From an uncultured Selenomonadales bacterium (GTDB taxonomy: Bacteria > Bacillota > Negativicutes > Selenomonadales > Selenomonadaceae): a stretch of DNA of 8,211 nt. The DNA lies in assembly GCA_946547205.1 (NCBI GenBank), contig CAMNPA010000041.1:1-8211 (forward strand), given 5' to 3'. Below are positions 5,516 to 8,211 of the stretch, piece after piece (position 1 is the first letter of the stretch; every line of letters starts with the position of its first letter). A program made the translations under genes and the position numbers. A model generated the notes under the pieces. The model was given only the letters and a program-made list of their open reading frames with translations, did not search any database and was not told the DNA's origin.

Positions 5516-7030
5516 TTATTGTTTCTGAAGTTTAGTTCCGCTGATTTGATAAGTATCGCCGTTGACATTGAAACTTGTCGCCGTGAAATTCTTCAGCGTG
5601 ATAGCTTTGGAAGTGGCGTCGACTTTGAAATAGACTTCCTTTTTAGAGCTGTTATACGAGGTGTCGAATGCGCCTGTGATTTGGAGGAGATCGTCGTTGT
5701 CGAAGCCGTAGATAACATCCTTGCCGTCGCCGCTTGAATAAATGAACGTATCGATACCGTCACCGCCGACGAGTGAATCGTTGCCTTCGCCGCCAAGCAA
5801 AATATCTTTTCCCGAGCCGCCGCTCAAGGTGTCGTTACCGTCGCCGCCGTCGAGTGAATCGTTGCCGGAGCCGCCGAACAATTTATCGTTGCCGTCGTCG
5901 CCGCTTAAGGTGTCGTGACCGGAACCGCCGTAGAGAATATCTTTGCCGTCGCCGCCGAACAGATTATCATTGCCCGCATTGCCGAGAATCGAATCGTTGC
6001 CTTCGCCGCCGTTAATTGTTTCGTTGGCTTTGCCGCCGATTATCGTATTTTTATTGGCGTTGCCCGTGATTTGAATCGCTTTAGTCCGCGCAGAGGCGTC
6101 GATAACTTCAACTTTAGAGCCGGCAGTTATCGTATCCTTGTTAGAATCTGTCAATGTCAATTTTTTAGAACCCGGAGAAGGATCAGATTTTTTCTCTGTA
6201 CCTTCGATATTGACCTTTGACAAGCTTGCCGCGCCTTCGAGAGTTATCTTGCCTTTGCCGACAGTGACGATAATATTCTTGCCGCTCTTAACAGTGGAAT
6301 AAGTGCCCGTGCCGTCGCCGATTTGCAACGTCGAATTGGTGTTGAAGCCGACGATTGAGTCATTGCCGTCGCCCGACTTGTACTCAATCCGATTGTTCGT
6401 GGAATTTTCGCCGAGTGTAATGATGTCGTTGCCTTTGCCCGCGTTAATCGTCACGCTCGAAACTTCAGCGTAAAAAGGACCGTTGTAAATCGAATCGTTG
6501 CCCGCGCCGCCGCTTATCGAAACATTTGAGCTGTTGTTGGAAATGGTGTCGTTGTCCGCGCCGCCATCGATTGTGACTTTCTCGCCGCCTTGATTAGAAA
6601 TTTTGTCTTTGCCGCTACCGCCATCGATAGAAACTTCAGTGGCATGGTTGTTAGTTATCGTGTCGTTGCCGGAGCCGCCATAAATTTTGGCATAACGAGC
6701 ATACGTTCCATCATTGGTGATATCGTCGTTGCCGTCGCCGCCGTCGAGTGTCACGTAGTCACCGCCCCACCACGAGCCGCCATTGCCACTATTTAAGAGC
6801 GTATCATTGCCTGCGTCGCCCTTCATCAAAACACGAGAAGCATCTTGATTGTGAAGTGAATCGTTGCCTTCACCGCCGAGCATCGTCACATAATCGGGAT
6901 CATAGTTGTGAAGCGTGTCTGAACCGCCGCCGCCACTCATCGTCACGTATGTGCCTCTGTTGTAAATGGAATCGTTGCCGTCTCCACCGCCGATAAGAGT
7001 GTTGTTGTTGCGATTGTCAAAGTCTGCCAT
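5516..7030 (-). CDS. RTX calcium-binding repeat protein, probably secreted (type I route)
   Basis: A 504-residue protein, acidic and rich in Gly, Asp, Asn and Ser, without cysteine. Residues 11-205 hold about ten GG.GND.I.N motifs spaced 18-26 residues apart, with strands such as YVTM between them. Residues 219-277 form a non-RTX module (GDGNDSIVGF, LQIGDG, IIVTVGKGKITL). A linker at 280-329 contains DSNKDTI and ASARTKAIQITGN. Residues 330-430 are a dense array of classical GGxGxDxLx nonapeptides, which in known proteins fold into a calcium-loaded beta-roll. The C-terminal 70 residues repeat the non-RTX module (GDGKDVIYGF, LLQITGAF, ITLKNFTATSF). There is no Sec signal peptide, as expected for RTX proteins exported through a type I channel with an uncleaved C-terminal signal. 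No enzyme domain is seen; an adhesive or surface-layer role is only a guess. The start is ATG 7030, preceded by AGGGAGAGG; the frame is open back to 7123 across the promoter region. Confidence 0.88.
   Translation of the reverse strand: MADFDNRNNNTLIGGGDGNDSIYNRGTYVTMSGGGGSDTLHNYDPDYVTMLGGEGNDSLHNQDASRVLMKGDAGNDTLLNSGNGGSWWGGDYVTLDGGDGNDDITNDGTYARYAKIYGGSGNDTITNNHATEVSIDGGSGKDKISNQGGEKVTIDGGADNDTISNNSSNVSISGGAGNDSIYNGPFYAEVSSVTINAGKGNDIITLGENSTNNRIEYKSGDGNDSIVGFNTNSTLQIGDGTGTYSTVKSGKNIIVTVGKGKITLEGAASLSKVNIEGTEKKSDPSPGSKKLTLTDSNKDTITAGSKVEVIDASARTKAIQITGNANKNTIIGGKANETINGGEGNDSILGNAGNDNLFGGDGKDILYGGSGHDTLSGDDGNDKLFGGSGNDSLDGGDGNDTLSGGSGKDILLGGEGNDSLVGGDGIDTFIYSSGDGKDVIYGFDNDDLLQITGAFDTSYNSSKKEVYFKVDATSKAITLKNFTATSFNVNGDTYQISGTKLQKQ
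5735..6043 (-). repeat. RTX nonapeptide-coding array of the first RTX gene
   Basis: About eleven 27-bp units coding GGxGxDxLx, residues 330-432 of the protein. On the + strand the array appears as a repeated GTTGCC.TCGCCGCC pattern. Units differ by several bases each, so this is an old, diverged array rather than a freshly expanded one. Confidence 0.85.
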
Positions 7031-7035
7031 AGAAT

Positions 7036-7044
7036 CCTCTCCCT
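7036..7044 (-). promoter_or_regulatory. Ribosome binding site fixing the first RTX gene start
   Basis: Read on the - strand, AGGGAGAGG lies 5-8 bp before ATG 7030. This supports MADFDNRN as the N-terminus rather than the 31-residue longer reading from 7123, which would begin inside the preceding terminator region. Confidence 0.8.
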
Positions 7045-7072
7045 GTAAAATTTTTTGATTGACTTCATGGCT

Positions 7073-7096
7073 ATTATGATAGTTTTTTTTTGTCAA
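7073..7096 (-). promoter_or_regulatory. Possible promoter of the first RTX gene
   Basis: On the - strand a perfect TTGACA (7096-7091) is followed by a run of eight A and then CATAAT (7078-7073). The gap between the two is only 12 bp instead of about 17, and no good -10 occurs at the normal distance. Either the box pairing is atypical, an activator is needed, or only one of the boxes is real. The position, between the upstream gene's terminator and the ribosome site, fits a promoter. Confidence 0.4.
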
Positions 7097-7121
7097 TTCC
7101 CTGCCCGAAATTTTTTTCAAC

Positions 7122-7166
7122 AAAAAATCCCTCGACGTTCAAGACGTTGAGGGAAAAATTTTTTTT
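7122..7166. terminator. Terminator after the second RTX gene, copy of the one at 5461-5505
   Basis: It has the same 11-bp stem (7128-7138 with 7144-7154), the same loop, A6 on the left (7122-7127) and T8 on the right (7159-7166). Read on the - strand, it follows the stop of the RTX gene at 7177-7179 and ends in U6. Bases 7121-7157 are identical to 5460-5496. The alignment continues without a gap through both stop codons at a constant offset of 1661. Confidence 0.88.
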
Positions 7167-7176
7167 GACGAACCGT

Positions 7177-8211
7177 TTATTGTTTCTTGAATTTGGAGCC
7201 GCTGATTTTATACGTGTCGTCGTTGACGCGGAAGGTCGTCGCCGTGAAGTCTTTCAGCGTGATTGAGCCGTCGTCCACAGTGAACGTGACCGCCTTATTC
7301 TTTTTGCTGTAAGAGGCAGAGAAGCTGTCCAGGATTTGCAAAAGGTCGTCGTCGCCGAAGCCGTAGACAGTATCTTTGCCGTCGCCGTTGAGATAAATGA
7401 ACGTGTCCTTGCCGTCATTGCCCCAAAGTGAATCGTTTCCTTCGCCGCAATAAAGGAGATCGTTACCTGCGCCGCCGTAAAGTTTATCGTTGCCAATGCC
7501 GCCGTTCAAAGTGTCAGCACCGTCTCCGCCGCTGATTGAATCGTTACCACTGCCGCCGAGCAATTTGTCATTACCAGCACCGCCGCTTAAAGTGTCTGCT
7601 CCGTCTCCGCCGACGAGTGAATCATTTCCTGCACCGCCGATAAGTTTGTCATTGCCGTCGCCGCCGCTCAATGTATCCTTGCCATCGCCGCCGTCGAGAG
7701 AGTCGTTGCCGTCTTGACCGAAAAGTTTATCGTTGCCCGCATTGCCGACGAGTGAATCATTTCCTTCGCCGCCGTAGATTGAATCGTTCTTTGTGCCGCC
7801 GCTTATGGTGTTGTCGAGCACGTTGCCCGTGATTTTAATCGCCTTCGTGCGTTTAGCAGCAGTTGCAGTTTTTATTCCGCTTGCAATCGTCACGGCTGCC
7901 TTTGAAGAATTCGTCAAGGTTACACTCGTCACAGCACTTACAACCGTAACATATTCCGTGCCCGCAGCGTCGATGAGCGTCAAAGTTTTATCCTTGCCGT
8001 CTTTAACAGTGAGAGTGCCTTTGCCAATCGTGAAGACGACGTTCGAGCCGCTAAGTGTCGTATTGGAAATATCTGCGCCGAGAGAAATTTTGTCGCCCGA
8101 CGCGAAGTCAGCGATAACGTCTTTGCCTTCCGAGTAAATGAACAAATCGTTGCCTTTGCCGCCCGTGAACGTGTCATTACCTGCGCCGCCAAGCAAAGTG
8201 TCGTTACCGTC
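7177..8211 (-). CDS. RTX calcium-binding repeat protein, paralogue of the preceding one (N-terminus outside window)
   Basis: The frame is open to the right edge of the window, so only the last 344 residues are seen. The edge itself lies inside an RTX repeat (DGNDTLLGGAGNDTF), so there is no start here. Counting from the edge, residues 1-26 are RTX repeats. Residues 28-84 are the non-RTX module (EGKDVIADF, NVVFTIGKGTLTV). A linker at about 95-135 contains KRTKAIKITGN. Residues 136-273 are about fifteen RTX nonapeptides, of which 167-247 form three 27-residue units. Residues 276-344 are the C-terminal module (GDGKDTVYGF, LLQILDSF, ITLKDFTATTF, ending KFKKQ). The order and wording match the last two thirds of the neighbouring RTX protein, so the two are tandem paralogues. 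Residue 255 is a cysteine (TGC, 7449-7447) where the repeat has glycine. Calcium-dependent folding outside the cell and type I export are family inferences; no enzyme domain is visible in this part. Confidence 0.87.
   Translation of the reverse strand, partial: DGNDTLLGGAGNDTFTGGKGNDLFIYSEGKDVIADFASGDKISLGADISNTTLSGSNVVFTIGKGTLTVKDGKDKTLTLIDAAGTEYVTVVSAVTSVTLTNSSKAAVTIASGIKTATAAKRTKAIKITGNVLDNTISGGTKNDSIYGGEGNDSLVGNAGNDKLFGQDGNDSLDGGDGKDTLSGGDGNDKLIGGAGNDSLVGGDGADTLSGGAGNDKLLGGSGNDSISGGDGADTLNGGIGNDKLYGGAGNDLLYCGEGNDSLWGNDGKDTFIYLNGDGKDTVYGFGDDDLLQILDSFSASYSKKNKAVTFTVDDGSITLKDFTATTFRVNDDTYKISGSKFKKQ
7393..7806 (-). repeat. RTX nonapeptide-coding array of the second RTX gene, with an 81-bp higher-order period
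   Basis: About fifteen 27-bp RTX units. Between 7471 and 7713 they are organised as three consecutive 81-bp blocks. In each block the residue after the calcium-binding Asp runs Ser, Thr, Lys: GNDS-L.GG, then .DT-L.GG, then GNDK-L.GG. This suggests growth by duplication of three-unit blocks. Confidence 0.8.

Noticed and set aside
5773..6015. Arginine/cysteine-rich open frames on the + strand opposite the RTX arrays
   Set aside because: They are reverse-frame shadows of the 27-bp RTX repeats (CGCCGCC read as Arg runs), with no ribosome site.
7031..7123. A 31-residue N-terminal extension of the first RTX protein
   Set aside because: It would be translated from sequence containing the TTGACA box and ribosome site; ATG 7030 has a good Shine-Dalgarno and a family-like N-terminus.
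5735..7806. Regular repeats that resemble a CRISPR or satellite array
   Set aside because: The repeats have a 27-bp period, no unique spacers, and translate on the - strand as GGxGxDxLx; they are coding.
8194..8196. TTG as the start of the second RTX gene
   Set aside because: The frame continues upstream with another RTX repeat (DGNDTL) to the window edge, so this is an internal leucine codon.

Overview
This 8.2-kb stretch looks like a chromosome of a diderm, anaerobic Firmicute, most likely of the Negativicutes (Selenomonas-like). That placement is inference. It rests on a fructose-type PTS gene beside a TRAP-TAXI permease and an O-acetylhomoserine sulfhydrylase, strong AGGAGG-type ribosome sites, a near-consensus TTGACA/TATGAT promoter, and long RTX calcium-binding proteins, which need an outer-membrane type I secretion route. 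No rRNA, tRNA, CRISPR array or insertion sequence is visible.

Layout. (1) 1-267 (+) is the C-terminal end of a fructose-family PTS EIIC, closed by a strong terminator at 301-331. (2) 332-402 holds short reiterated intergenic repeats. (3) 469-1157 (+) is a Phd/YefM antitoxin and PIN (VapC-type) toxin pair overlapping by 4 bp. (4) Only 13 bp later, 1171-3078 (+) encodes a fused DctQM permease of the TRAP-TAXI type, with no substrate-binding protein beside it. (5) The last 150 bp of this gene is repeated perfectly in tandem (2936-3085 and 3086-3235), putting a dead second copy of the 3' end between the permease and the convergent truA (3233-4021, -). (6) truA and metY (4155-5444, +) are divergent and share a 133-bp intergenic region carrying an excellent promoter for metY. 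(7) 5516-7030 (-) and 7177-8211 (-, running off the right edge) are two tandem paralogous RTX proteins. Each ends in the same 37-bp hairpin-terminator sequence. The first hairpin also serves as the terminator facing metY.

How the genes fit together. The window is mostly independent housekeeping, transport and surface functions rather than one pathway. The toxin-antitoxin pair and the TRAP gene probably form one transcription unit. The two RTX genes look like a local gene family: both combine RTX beta-roll arrays with a recurrent non-RTX module of about 60 residues, and no catalytic domain is visible. The most interesting points are the perfect 150-bp duplication, the modular and higher-order repeat structure of the RTX pair (including an N-terminal array in which only every second turn keeps the calcium-binding motif), and the toxin-antitoxin pair occupying the position where a TAXI binding protein is usually encoded.
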